Below are positions 26,098 to 33,498 of a stretch of DNA of 33,498 nt, piece by piece. Under the pieces are notes generated by a model that was not told where the DNA came from, ran no database searches, and saw only the letters and a program-made list of their open reading frames with translations. Each line of letters opens with the position of its first letter. Within the stretch, counting starts at the first letter, position 1. A program made the position numbers and the translations under genes. The stretch comes from Gammaproteobacteria bacterium (GTDB lineage: Bacteria > Pseudomonadota > Gammaproteobacteria > Pseudomonadales > Azotimanducaceae), in NCBI GenBank assembly GCA_009846005.1, contig VXYL01000105.1, positions 1 through 33,498 on the forward strand, in the 5' to 3' direction.

Positions 26098-26126
26098 CGG
26101 CTGCACTTCGGTGCAGCCGTTTTTTT
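26098..26126 (+). terminator. Rho-independent terminator after the receptor gene
   Basis: CGGCTGCAC (26098-26106) pairs perfectly with GTGCAGCCG (26111-26119) around a stable TTCG loop, followed by seven T. It ends the receptor transcript 13 bases after its stop. The halogenase gene begins 52 bases later with no clear promoter between, so it may depend on read-through. Confidence 0.93.
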
Positions 26127-26178
26127 CGTATCATCGGCGCGATTTCCCAACGCTCGCCGCCATCGCGTGGGCGGCTAA

Positions 26179-27729
26179 ATGGCGATGAACCGTGCAATCC
26201 GCAAGGTCGTAATCGTCGGCGGTGGCACGGCAGGCTGGATCACGGCCAACGTCATCGCCGCCGAGTGTCGACGAACTCACCGCGAGGTGTCCCTCGTCGA
26301 GTCGCCGGATGTCCCGACGATTGGCGTCGGCGAAGGCACGTGGCCATCGATGCGCATGACGCTTCGCCGCATCGGGCTCTCGGAAGCCGAGTTCGTTCGA
26401 ACGTGCGATGCGAGCTTCAAGCAGGGCACGCGGTTCTACGGCTGGTCTGGTCGCAAGGGCCGGGATGAGTACTGCCATCCGTTTAGCCTGCCGGTCGAAT
26501 ACGCGAGTCTGAATCCCGCCACGTATTGGCTGGCATCGGGGTCGAAGACGCCGTTCGCCGAGTTCGTGACGCCCCAAGCTAGATTGATCGAACTGGGCTT
26601 GGCACCCAAGCAGGCCACCACACCGGAATACGCGTTCGCGTTGAATTACGCCTACCATCTCGATGCGGGCCGATTCGCCTCGTTGCTCAAGGAGAAGGCC
26701 GTGGGTGCCGGTGTGCGCTACATCGTCGGCAACGTCGAACATGTTGACCCGTCCTCGGGCGGCGACATTGCCGCGGTCGTACTCGACACGGGCGAACGGG
26801 TCGACGGCGATCTGTTCGTCGACTGCACGGGCCAACGCGCGCTGTTGATCGGCGGTCACTACGGCGTGCGATTGGTTTCCGCCAGGGATTGGCTGTTCAA
26901 CGATCGGGCCATCGCGGTGCAGGTCCCTTATGCACGCCCCGATGCGCCAATCGCATCGGCTACCTATGCGACGGCGCAGCCGGCGGGCTGGATCTGGGAT
27001 ATCGGCCTGCAGACGAGGCGTGGCATCGGCTACGTGTATTCGAGTGCGCATGTCGACGACGAAGCGGCGCATGGGGCGTTGCAGGGTTATGTCGAGCGAA
27101 CGTCGCCAGGGGTTGACGTCGGCGCCTTGTCGTACCGGACGATACCGTTCGAGCCCGGCTACCGCGCGGTGTTCTGGCACAGGAACTGCGTGGCGGTAGG
27201 GCTCGCCGCGGGTTTCGTCGAGCCTCTGGAAGCCTCGGCGCTCGCGCTGATCGAACAGTCGGCGGCCATGATCGCGGAGCAGTTGCCCCGTGACCGACAC
27301 ATCATGGAAGTCGCCGCCAAGCGCTTCGATTCCAAGATGCACCATCACTGGGAGCGGATCGTCGAATTCCTGAAGCTGCACTACGTTACCAGCGTCCGCG
27401 CCGACGAATACTGGCGCGACAACCGGGACCCGACCTCGTGTCCTCGGGGCCTGCGCGACAAACTAACCCTGTGGCAACAGCAAACTCCCTGGCACGATGA
27501 TGCGCCACGGGTGGACGAGCTGTTCCCGTCGGCAAGCTACCAGTACGTACTCTACGGGATGGGGTTCAGGCCGAAATTCGATGTCCGGAACGCCTCGCCG
27601 CAGGACGAAACACGCGCCCGGGCGGATCGGGCGTTCCACGACACGCGAACCAAATCCGAACGCCTTGCCGAGGTGCTGCCCGACAATCGGACACTGTTGT
27701 GTAGCATCGTGCAACGCCCGGCGGGATAG
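26179..27729 (+). CDS. Flavin-dependent tryptophan-halogenase-like protein, copy 1
   Basis: A 516-residue FAD enzyme of the tryptophan halogenase family. GGGTAGW (14-20) binds FAD. Lys81 in SFKQG corresponds to the catalytic lysine of PrnA/RebH, and EPLE (348-351) carries the partner glutamate. The family motif WxWxIP is present only as WIWDIG (271-276): the final proline is glycine, a departure from halogenases with known activity. Relatives beside TonB receptors form a group separate from antibiotic-pathway halogenases, and substrates are mostly unknown. It lies after the receptor's terminator and heads the cassette of four genes on one strand. The ATG at 26185 is an alternative start. FADH2 would have to come from a reductase encoded elsewhere. 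Confidence 0.88.
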   Translation: MAMNRAIRKVVIVGGGTAGWITANVIAAECRRTHREVSLVESPDVPTIGVGEGTWPSMRMTLRRIGLSEAEFVRTCDASFKQGTRFYGWSGRKGRDEYCHPFSLPVEYASLNPATYWLASGSKTPFAEFVTPQARLIELGLAPKQATTPEYAFALNYAYHLDAGRFASLLKEKAVGAGVRYIVGNVEHVDPSSGGDIAAVVLDTGERVDGDLFVDCTGQRALLIGGHYGVRLVSARDWLFNDRAIAVQVPYARPDAPIASATYATAQPAGWIWDIGLQTRRGIGYVYSSAHVDDEAAHGALQGYVERTSPGVDVGALSYRTIPFEPGYRAVFWHRNCVAVGLAAGFVEPLEASALALIEQSAAMIAEQLPRDRHIMEVAAKRFDSKMHHHWERIVEFLKLHYVTSVRADEYWRDNRDPTSCPRGLRDKLTLWQQQTPWHDDAPRVDELFPSASYQYVLYGMGFRPKFDVRNASPQDETRARADRAFHDTRTKSERLAEVLPDNRTLLCSIVQRPAG

Positions 27730-27737
27730 GAAGAACC

Positions 27738-28475
27738 GTGGCCGATTTCGCGCTGTTGAACAACGTCGACCACCAGGACGTGAGGATCATCACGGACCGG
27801 TCGTCGCGCTATGGCGACAACGTGATGCTCGCGCTGACCTTCCCGTTCGAGTTCCGGAACGTTCAAGCCCACTATCCGATCCTGTTCCAGGGCAATGCCA
27901 GCGATGGCTACTACCCCGTCGCCTTGTTCGGCTTCGAGAAGGGCGAGAACCTGTTTCTCGACGAAGCCGGGTGGCACGCGGGGTACATCCCCGCGATGAT
28001 CCAACGCGAACCGTTCCTGATCGGCTTCCAGGAGTCCGCTCGCGACGGCGAGGGCGAGCGAACACGGGTGCTGTCTCTTGACATGGAGCATCCACGCGTC
28101 AATACGGCCATGGGGGAGCCTCTTTTCCAGCCGCTGGGCGGCAGGACGCCCTTCCTGGAGAATGCCGCCAACCTGCTGGAGACGATCTACCTGGGGATCG
28201 AGCACAACAAGACGTTCGTTGCCGCCTTGCAGGAACACGATCTGCTCGAGGCCTTGACGTTTGAGATCGCCTTGAAGGACGGTACCCGGAACCAGTTGAT
28301 CGGCTTTCACTGCCTCGTCGAGGAGAAGGTGCAGGCGTTGTCCGGCGCAACGCTGGGCGACTTCAACGAGAAGGGCTATCTCATGCCGATGTTCATGGCG
28401 TTGGCGTCCCTTGCGAACATGGAGCGCCTCGTCGACCTGAAGAACAAACGCGTCGCGGGAGAATCCGGCCAATGA
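27738..28475 (+). CDS. SapC-family protein
   Basis: A 245-residue protein of the SapC family (PF07277-like), marked by HYPILFQGN, YYPVALFGFEKGENLFLD and AGYIPAMIQREPFLIGF in the N-terminal half. There is no signal peptide and no membrane helix. The family was named for an S-layer secretion locus in Campylobacter, but its biochemical role is not established, and no S-layer protein or transporter is in the window. It starts with GTG, five bases after AGGAAG, nine bases after the first halogenase. Its TGA overlaps the cupin-like ATG by four bases, so the two are translationally coupled. SapC, cupin and halogenase genes recur together beside TonB receptors in other proteobacteria. Confidence 0.85.
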   Translation: MADFALLNNVDHQDVRIITDRSSRYGDNVMLALTFPFEFRNVQAHYPILFQGNASDGYYPVALFGFEKGENLFLDEAGWHAGYIPAMIQREPFLIGFQESARDGEGERTRVLSLDMEHPRVNTAMGEPLFQPLGGRTPFLENAANLLETIYLGIEHNKTFVAALQEHDLLEALTFEIALKDGTRNQLIGFHCLVEEKVQALSGATLGDFNEKGYLMPMFMALASLANMERLVDLKNKRVAGESGQ

Positions 28476-29488
28476 CCGCCGGCGTCGATTTGCGGCCCAT
28501 GGCGTCGATCGACTGTCCGGACGGGGTCGTTCCGGACGCAGTGGTGAATGCCGCCGAACCCGTTGTGCTGCGGGGATTGATCCGGGATTGGCCCGCGGTT
28601 CGCGAATGCGGCGCCTCGATTCCGGCCGCTGCGGGCTACCTGTCGAAGTTCTGGACGAACGCGCCGGTAACCGCCTACGCAGGCAGGGCGTCGATCAACG
28701 GGCGGTTCTCGTACAACGACGACTTCACCGGTTTCAATTTCGATCGGGGCAAAGCGCCCTTGTCGCAGATTTTCGACAAGCTCGCCGAAACGGGCCGGGA
28801 AGACCGTCTTGCGACCATCTACGTGGGTTCCACACCCGTGGACGGTTGGCTACCCGGGTTCCGCGGCGACAACGACGTCGCGCTTCCGGTCCCGGATCCG
28901 CTGGTGAGTTTCTGGCTTGGCAGCCAGACCCGGATCTCCGCGCACTTCGACTTTCCGGACAATCTGGCCTGCGTGGTGGCGGGGACAAGACGGTTCACGC
29001 TCCTGCCGCCGGATCAGATTGGCAACCTCTACGTCGGCCCGCTCGATCCGACGCCTTCCGGTCAGGCGATCAGCCTGGTCGACTTCAATGATCCGGACCT
29101 GACGCGACATCCGCGGTTCCGAGACGCGCAGAGGCATGCGCGGTCGGCGGTGCTCCACCCGGGGGATGCCATACGCATCCCGAGCATGTGGTGGCACCAC
29201 ATCGAGTCGCTGAAGGACTTCAATCTTCTTATCAACTATTGGTGGTGCACGACGCCCGCGTCGATGGGGTCGCCTACCGACGCCCTCATCCACGCCATCC
29301 TGTCGCTGCGGGATCTGCCCGAGAGGCAGCGGGAAGCCTGGCGCGGGCTCTTCAATCACTACGTATTCGATGCCGATGAAGAGGTCTATCGGCACATTCC
29401 CGAGCGCGGCAGAGGGTGCTTGTCGACGCTCGACGAAGCGGGGGCAAAGCAGTTGCGCGCGCTGCTGCTCAACAGGTTGAACCGGTAG
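28472..29488 (+). CDS. Cupin-like (JmjC/cupin_8) putative Fe(II)/2-oxoglutarate oxygenase
   Basis: A 338-residue protein of the cupin_8/JmjC-like type. The iron-binding triad is likely His158 and Asp160 (SAHFDFPDN) with His242 or His243 (MWWHHIES), preceded by HPGDAIRIPSMWW. The core FTLLPPDQIGNLYVGP is typical of this group, whose known members hydroxylate protein or tRNA side chains using 2-oxoglutarate. No signal peptide is seen. It overlaps SapC by four bases and is followed 18 bases later by the second halogenase. All residues needed for an active oxygenase appear present. The target is unknown; cassette context suggests it acts on the same molecule as the halogenases. Confidence 0.82.
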   Translation: MTAGVDLRPMASIDCPDGVVPDAVVNAAEPVVLRGLIRDWPAVRECGASIPAAAGYLSKFWTNAPVTAYAGRASINGRFSYNDDFTGFNFDRGKAPLSQIFDKLAETGREDRLATIYVGSTPVDGWLPGFRGDNDVALPVPDPLVSFWLGSQTRISAHFDFPDNLACVVAGTRRFTLLPPDQIGNLYVGPLDPTPSGQAISLVDFNDPDLTRHPRFRDAQRHARSAVLHPGDAIRIPSMWWHHIESLKDFNLLINYWWCTTPASMGSPTDALIHAILSLRDLPERQREAWRGLFNHYVFDADEEVYRHIPERGRGCLSTLDEAGAKQLRALLLNRLNR

Positions 29489-29506
29489 CACGGCGCGCCC
29501 GGGGTA

Positions 29507-31009
29507 ATGGAGGCGGTTTTGGAGCGCAGAAAGATCCACAAGGTCGTGATCGCCGGCGGGGGCACCGCCGGATGGATGGCGGCCGCATCGTTGGCGAAGC
29601 TTCTCGGCAAAACGCTCGACATCACCTTGGTCGAGTCGGACGAGATCGGCACGGTGGGCGTGGGCGAGGCCACGATTCCCACCCTGCTGACCCTGCATGA
29701 GCTCTTGAAGATCAAGGAACAGGATTTCGTCAGGGCGGTGCAGGGCACGTTCAAGCTCGGCATCTCGTTCGAGAACTGGCGGGACGTGGGCGAGCACTAC
29801 ATCCATTCCTTCGGTTGGACCGGCAAGGACAGTTGGGCCGCAGGCTTCCAGCACTTCTGGCTCAAGGGCCGGAAGATGGGGATAAGCCGGGAGTTCGGCG
29901 AATACTGCAAGGAGTGGGTCGCGGCGAAGCGGAATCGTTTCGCGGTGTTGCCCAATCACGGACTCAACTATGCCTACCACTTCGATGCGTCCCTTTACGC
30001 GAGATTTCTGCGTGGCATGGCCGAGGCGCATGGCGCCGTGCGGCAGGAAGGCCGCATCGAGGCGGTCGAGCAAGACCCGGCAAGTGGCTACATCACGGGG
30101 ATCCGCCTGCAGTCCGGCCAACTCATCGAAGGCGACCTGTTCATCGATTGCACCGGTTTTAGGGGGCTCCTGATTGAACAGACCCTCAACGCCGGCTACG
30201 AGGATTGGCGACATTGGTTGCCATGCGACGGCGCAGTCGCCGTGCAAACCGAAGCCCAGGCGCCGCCGATCCCGTACACCCGTTCCATCGCGAGGGAGGC
30301 TGGCTGGCAGTGGCGGATTCCGCTGCAGCACCGCGTCGGCAACGGCGTGGTCTTCGGTTCCGCATACTGGTCCGACGACGAGGCCGTGGCCCGTCTGCTG
30401 GGCAATGTCGAAGGTGCCGCGCTCACCGAGCCCCGGGTCATCAAGTTCCATACCGGCCAACGGCGTCGGCACTGGCACAAGAACTGCGTTGCCATGGGGC
30501 TGGCATCCGGGTTCATCGAGCCGTTGGAGTCAACCAGCATCCACCTGATCCAGCGCAGCATCATCCGCTTGATGCAGATGTTTCCCTACGACGGCATCCG
30601 GGAACCCGATGTCGACGAGTTCAACAACCAGATGAAATTCGAGATCGACAACGTGCGGGACTTCATCGTCCTGCACTACCACGTCACGAATCGGAGAGAT
30701 ACGCCGTTCTGGCGATACTGCGCATCCATGGACATACCGGATTCGCTTCGCCACCGCATCGAGCTGTTCAGGCAAGCCGGCCGGGTGTTCAAGGTGCCCA
30801 CCGAGTTGTTCGGCGAGAACTCGTGGATTCAGGTGATGCTCGGCCAGGGGCTCGTCCCGGAGCAGTACCATCCGATCGTCAACATGATGAGCGACGACGA
30901 ATTGACACGGTTCCTTTCGGGCATTCACAGCACGGTCGCCAACATGATCGGGCAGCTTCCCGAGCACCAGCGGTTCATCGACCACTACTGCAAGGCGAGT
31001 CCGGCGTAG
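29507..31009 (+). CDS. Flavin-dependent tryptophan-halogenase-like protein, copy 2
   Basis: A 500-residue family member. It has GGGTAGW at 17-23, Lys83 in TFKLG matching the catalytic lysine, the intact motif WQWRIP (267-272), and the EPLEST segment (338-343) with the partner glutamate. All hallmarks of an active flavin halogenase are therefore present, in contrast to copy 1. The two copies share the family frame but differ widely (insertions after residue 90 and different C-terminal thirds), so they are not a recent duplication. The gene lies 18 bases after the cupin gene and ends the cassette. Halide preference and substrate cannot be told from sequence. Confidence 0.9.
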   Translation: MEAVLERRKIHKVVIAGGGTAGWMAAASLAKLLGKTLDITLVESDEIGTVGVGEATIPTLLTLHELLKIKEQDFVRAVQGTFKLGISFENWRDVGEHYIHSFGWTGKDSWAAGFQHFWLKGRKMGISREFGEYCKEWVAAKRNRFAVLPNHGLNYAYHFDASLYARFLRGMAEAHGAVRQEGRIEAVEQDPASGYITGIRLQSGQLIEGDLFIDCTGFRGLLIEQTLNAGYEDWRHWLPCDGAVAVQTEAQAPPIPYTRSIAREAGWQWRIPLQHRVGNGVVFGSAYWSDDEAVARLLGNVEGAALTEPRVIKFHTGQRRRHWHKNCVAMGLASGFIEPLESTSIHLIQRSIIRLMQMFPYDGIREPDVDEFNNQMKFEIDNVRDFIVLHYHVTNRRDTPFWRYCASMDIPDSLRHRIELFRQAGRVFKVPTELFGENSWIQVMLGQGLVPEQYHPIVNMMSDDELTRFLSGIHSTVANMIGQLPEHQRFIDHYCKASPA

Positions 31010-31070
31010 GGCCTTGTCGCCCGTAGGGCGTGCGGTTGCCCGGGTTCGGGAAGCGCGGTTCGATCGGCGC

Positions 31071-31095
31071 GGGACGGGACAAGCCCGTCCCCTAC
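31071..31095. repeat. Dispersed inverted repeat, copy 2
   Basis: GGGACGGG (31071-31078) pairs perfectly with CCCGTCCC (31084-31091) around ACAAG, then CTAC. It is the same design as copy 1 at 11843-11867 (five-base loop ending AAG, then CCCGTCCCCTAC). Two copies in 33 kb, both in gene-end positions, suggest a REP-like family in this genome. Confidence 0.6.
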
Positions 31096-31205
31096 CGGTC
31101 GCCGCGCCAGGCGTTGCAGGGGTGCCCCTTGCCCTCGCCCGAACAACGCACGGCGCGGTGACAACGTCCGACGCGCACGCCAGGTAGACGGCGAGTCGCT
31201 ACCTG

Positions 31206-31221
31206 TTGACAACGTTGTCAT
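31206..31221. promoter_or_regulatory. LacI-type operator 3 upstream of the GH3 gene
   Basis: The core TGACAACGTTGTCA (31207-31220) is a perfect palindrome identical to operator 2. Its TTGACA (31206-31211) may double as a -35; the -10 17-18 bases on is poor (TAACGT at 31230-31235). It ties the GH3 gene to the same regulator as the TonB-dependent receptor. Confidence 0.8.
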
Positions 31222-31337
31222 CCGCACCGTAACGTGTCTGCGTTGGCGTTGGCCAACCTACCACCCGGTTGGACTTTGGGTACGAAAGGGCGGGCGTCAG
31301 GCGGCTTTTGTCGGCGCCCGATCTGAATGCATGCAAG

Positions 31338-33290
31338 ATGCGTGAAATAGCTTCGCGATGGCCAGCGAGCGCCAGTCGGCTCGATCCCATGCACCCGTCC
31401 GAACGACGCGTCCAGCGCATTGTCGAGCGATGCCTGCGGGGCTTGAGCGTCGAACAGAAAGTCGGCCAGATGGTCCAGGCGGAGATCGCCAACGCGACGC
31501 CGACCGAGGTTGCCGAATTCGCCCTTGGATCGATTCTGAACGGCGGCGGCAGCTTCCCCGGCGGCAACAAGCAAGCGAGCGTCGACGACTGGCGGGCGCT
31601 CGCCGACGCCTACCACGGCGCCGTACGGAAAAGCACGCATTCGGACCACCCCGTGCCCATCCTTTGGGGAACCGATGCGGTCCATGGCCATTCGAACGTC
31701 TACGGTGCGACCGTGTTTCCCCACAATATCGGCCTCGGGGCGGCGCGCGATGGCGACCTGATGGAGGCCATCGCCGTTGCCACCGCCCGAGAGGTGGCCG
31801 CCACGGGGATTGACTGGACGTTCGCGCCGACGCTCGCGGTGGCCCGGGACGACCGCTGGGGTCGCACCTACGAGAGCTTCGCGGAACACCCCGACGTGGT
31901 GGTCGAATACGCATCCCGCATCGTTGCCGGTCTGCAGGGCGTGGCCGGTGAACCGGACTTCCTGGGCCCGGGTCGGATATTGGCCACCGGGAAGCATTTT
32001 CTTGGAGAAGGCCACACGACGGACGGCCGGGACCAGGGCGATGTCGTCTGCTCCGAGGACACGCTGCGGGACCTCCATGCCGGAGGACACCGGGCGGCGA
32101 TCGCGGCCGGCGTGCAGACCGTGATGGCCGCCTTCAACAGTTGGCATGGCACCAAGGTCCACGGCCACCGCTACCTGTTGACCGACGTGCTGAAGGGCGC
32201 CCTTGGTTTCGATGGCTTCGTGGTCAGCGACTGGGATGGGTTTCTGCAGGTTGCCGAGGACCGCGCCGAGGCATGTGGCAGTTCGGTGAATGCCGGCGTC
32301 GATTTGCTGATGGTGGGCGTCGAGTGGCGGGCCGCCTACCACGACCTGCTTCAGCAGGTCTCCGCTGGCGCCGTACCCATGGCACGGATCGACGATGCGG
32401 TGCGGCGCATTCTGCGTGTGAAGGCACGGGCGGGACTGGTCTCATGTGCCCGGTCCTCAGCGCGTCCCGCGACGGTCGAGGAATCGGTTGTGGGCGAACC
32501 GAGCCATCGCGAACTGGCACGGCGGGCGGTTCGCAGGTCGCTGGTTCTGCTCAAGAACGACGGGGTGCTGCCCCTGAAGCGCGATGCCAAGGTGCTGGTC
32601 GCGGGCGACGGCGCGGACAATATCGGCAAACAGTGCGGCGGCTGGACCCTTACCTGGCAGGGAACGGGGAACGACAACTCGGACTTTCCCAACGGCATGT
32701 CGTTGTTCGATGGGTTCGTCGAGGCAACGGCCCACCATGGTGGCTCCGCCATACTCAGCCCGAACGGCGAGTTCGGGGGAGACTCGCCCGACGTTGCCGT
32801 CGTGGTGTTCGGCGAAGAACCCTACGCGGAAGGAGACGGCGACCGGGACCACTTGAGCTATTCGACGCTTCATGCGGAACCCCTCGCGATCCTGCGCCGG
32901 TTACAGGAACGAGGCATACCCACGGTGTCGGTCTTCCTCACGGGCCGACCCATGTGGGTGAATCCCGAACTCAATGCATCCGATGCCTTCGTTGTCGCCT
33001 GGCTACCAGGGACCGAAGGCGGGGGGGTGGCCGACGTGCTGTTTCGCGGCCCCAACGGCAAGTTGGATCACGACTTCCATGGTCGGCTGTCGTTCTCCTG
33101 GCCGCGCCATGCCATGCATACGCCGCTCAACGTTGGCGACACCGACTATGCGCCGTTGTTCCCCTATGGATACGGTCTGCGATACGGCGATGCCATTGAC
33201 CGCCCGGGCCGGCTCGACGAGACCGATTCCGCGCGCGGCATGCCGGCCCGCGACAGGCCCTGCACAATGGGCTCGACCTACCCGAGGTAA
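31338..33290 (+). CDS. GH3 family beta-glucan exohydrolase (beta-glucosidase-like)
   Basis: With the ATG at 31338 the protein has 650 residues. The N-terminal TIM-barrel shows EQKVGQM, LWGTDAVHGH, GKHF (near 218-221) and the nucleophile Asp298 in VVSDWDGF. The second domain has FGEEPYAEGDGD, where the barley ExoI-type acid/base glutamate lies, and the family end FPYGYGLRYG. This type removes glucose from ends of beta-1,3/1,4-glucans. No signal peptide is seen from any start, suggesting cytoplasmic action on imported oligosaccharides. The start is uncertain: TTG at 31269 and ATG at 31389 are in frame, but homology-like sequence (WPASASRLDP) begins soon after 31338. It is shorter than ExoP-like enzymes, which carry an extra C-terminal domain. 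Operator 3 controls it. Confidence 0.9.
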   Translation: MREIASRWPASASRLDPMHPSERRVQRIVERCLRGLSVEQKVGQMVQAEIANATPTEVAEFALGSILNGGGSFPGGNKQASVDDWRALADAYHGAVRKSTHSDHPVPILWGTDAVHGHSNVYGATVFPHNIGLGAARDGDLMEAIAVATAREVAATGIDWTFAPTLAVARDDRWGRTYESFAEHPDVVVEYASRIVAGLQGVAGEPDFLGPGRILATGKHFLGEGHTTDGRDQGDVVCSEDTLRDLHAGGHRAAIAAGVQTVMAAFNSWHGTKVHGHRYLLTDVLKGALGFDGFVVSDWDGFLQVAEDRAEACGSSVNAGVDLLMVGVEWRAAYHDLLQQVSAGAVPMARIDDAVRRILRVKARAGLVSCARSSARPATVEESVVGEPSHRELARRAVRRSLVLLKNDGVLPLKRDAKVLVAGDGADNIGKQCGGWTLTWQGTGNDNSDFPNGMSLFDGFVEATAHHGGSAILSPNGEFGGDSPDVAVVVFGEEPYAEGDGDRDHLSYSTLHAEPLAILRRLQERGIPTVSVFLTGRPMWVNPELNASDAFVVAWLPGTEGGGVADVLFRGPNGKLDHDFHGRLSFSWPRHAMHTPLNVGDTDYAPLFPYGYGLRYGDAIDRPGRLDETDSARGMPARDRPCTMGSTYPR

Positions 33291-33498
33291 GGCGTCGGAC
33301 AGGTCCGCCTGGGTGGGAGGTCTTTCGGACACGTCGGTCCTGTTGCGCCTCGATACGCCAACCCCCTAGAATGCCTTGGATTCCGGAGAGAGAGGCAGGG
33401 GCTTCTTTCGCCGGACTTTCTCGTGGGCGCATGGATGGCAAAGAGGATCCCTATCCGCAGCGGTGCGATGTAGGCGCCGGCAGAGACACAGATGAAAG
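33291..33498. other. Window tail, probable promoter region of a next gene
   Basis: A possible promoter is TTGCGC (33343-33348) and TAGAAT (33367-33372) with an 18-base spacer. An ATG at 33431 opens a frame (MDGKEDPYPQ) that runs off the edge, too short to judge. The imperfect hairpin at about 33296-33307 has no T-run. Confidence 0.3.

Larger units (their letters stand above)
31010..31337. other. Intergenic region between cassette and GH3 gene
   Basis: This 328-base gap holds, in order: a short hairpin (CGCCC/GGGCG at about 31018-31030) without a T-run; dispersed repeat copy 2 (31071-31095); a partial operator-like half (31159-31167); and the perfect operator 3 (31206-31221). No gene or RNA was recognised. 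The GH3 reading frame is open from 31269, so the gene could start earlier. Confidence 0.6.

Noticed and set aside
27738-28475. Reading SapC as evidence for an S-layer export locus.
   Set aside because: No S-layer protein, ABC exporter or membrane-fusion gene nearby; the family name alone does not support it.
31159-31172. TGACAACGTCCGAC as a fourth LacI-type operator.
   Set aside because: Only the left half matches (first nine bases); the right arm is absent, so it is at best a half-site 48 bases from operator 3.
33295-33308. CGGAC/GTCCG hairpin after GH3 as a terminator.
   Set aside because: Very short stem with tiny loop and no following T-run.
33431-33498. Short frame from ATG 33431 to the window edge as a partial gene.
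   Set aside because: Only about 22 residues, no ribosome binding site worth the name and no recognisable sequence.

Overview
The window is a GC-rich stretch of a gammaproteobacterial chromosome. The evidence is gene order and sequence: infC-rpmI-rplT-pheS-pheT-ihfA-merR, then a lexA ... MTIP-csiV-mfd neighbourhood resembling that of Pseudomonas-like gammaproteobacteria, with an E. coli-type LexA and SOS box. A TonB-dependent receptor of the Xanthomonas/Caulobacter type, flavin halogenases, an F420-type (LLM) oxidoreductase and a DUF35/thiolase pair suggest an aquatic or host-associated heterotroph. The species cannot be named from the sequence. No tRNA, rRNA, CRISPR array, IS element or phage gene was recognised.

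Layout. 1-868 (minus): DUF35 Zn-ribbon/OB-fold protein followed by a thiolase cut by the window edge. 968-6514 (plus): a translation cluster with infC (probable AUC start), rpmI, rplT, pheS, pheT, ihfA and a MerR-type regulator. 6516-7544 (minus): LLM oxidoreductase. 7645-8241: exported HNH-type nuclease. 8331-11788: tightly packed Na+/solute symporter, SDR dehydrogenase and alpha/beta-hydrolase with an extra C-terminal beta domain. 11864-12463 (minus): lexA with an SOS box over its promoter. 12607-14986 (plus): mscS, a purine phosphoribosyltransferase and methylthioinosine phosphorylase, the last two forming a purine-salvage pair. 14945-19498 (minus): mfd and csiV. 19599-23000: a large membrane protein joining ABC-2-like permease, M1-peptidase-like and golvesin-like regions.

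23014-33290 is the accessory part. A TonB-dependent receptor is driven by a near-consensus promoter flanked by two LacI-type palindromes (core TGACAACGTTGTCA) and ends in a strong terminator. Behind it lie a flavin-dependent halogenase, SapC, a JmjC/cupin_8-like protein and a second halogenase. A GH3 beta-glucan exohydrolase follows, with a third, perfect copy of the same palindrome upstream. The shared operator suggests one sugar-responsive regulon: the receptor imports a beta-glucan-type oligosaccharide and GH3 cleaves it. What the halogenase-SapC-cupin-halogenase cassette modifies is unknown, and it is the most interesting open question here.
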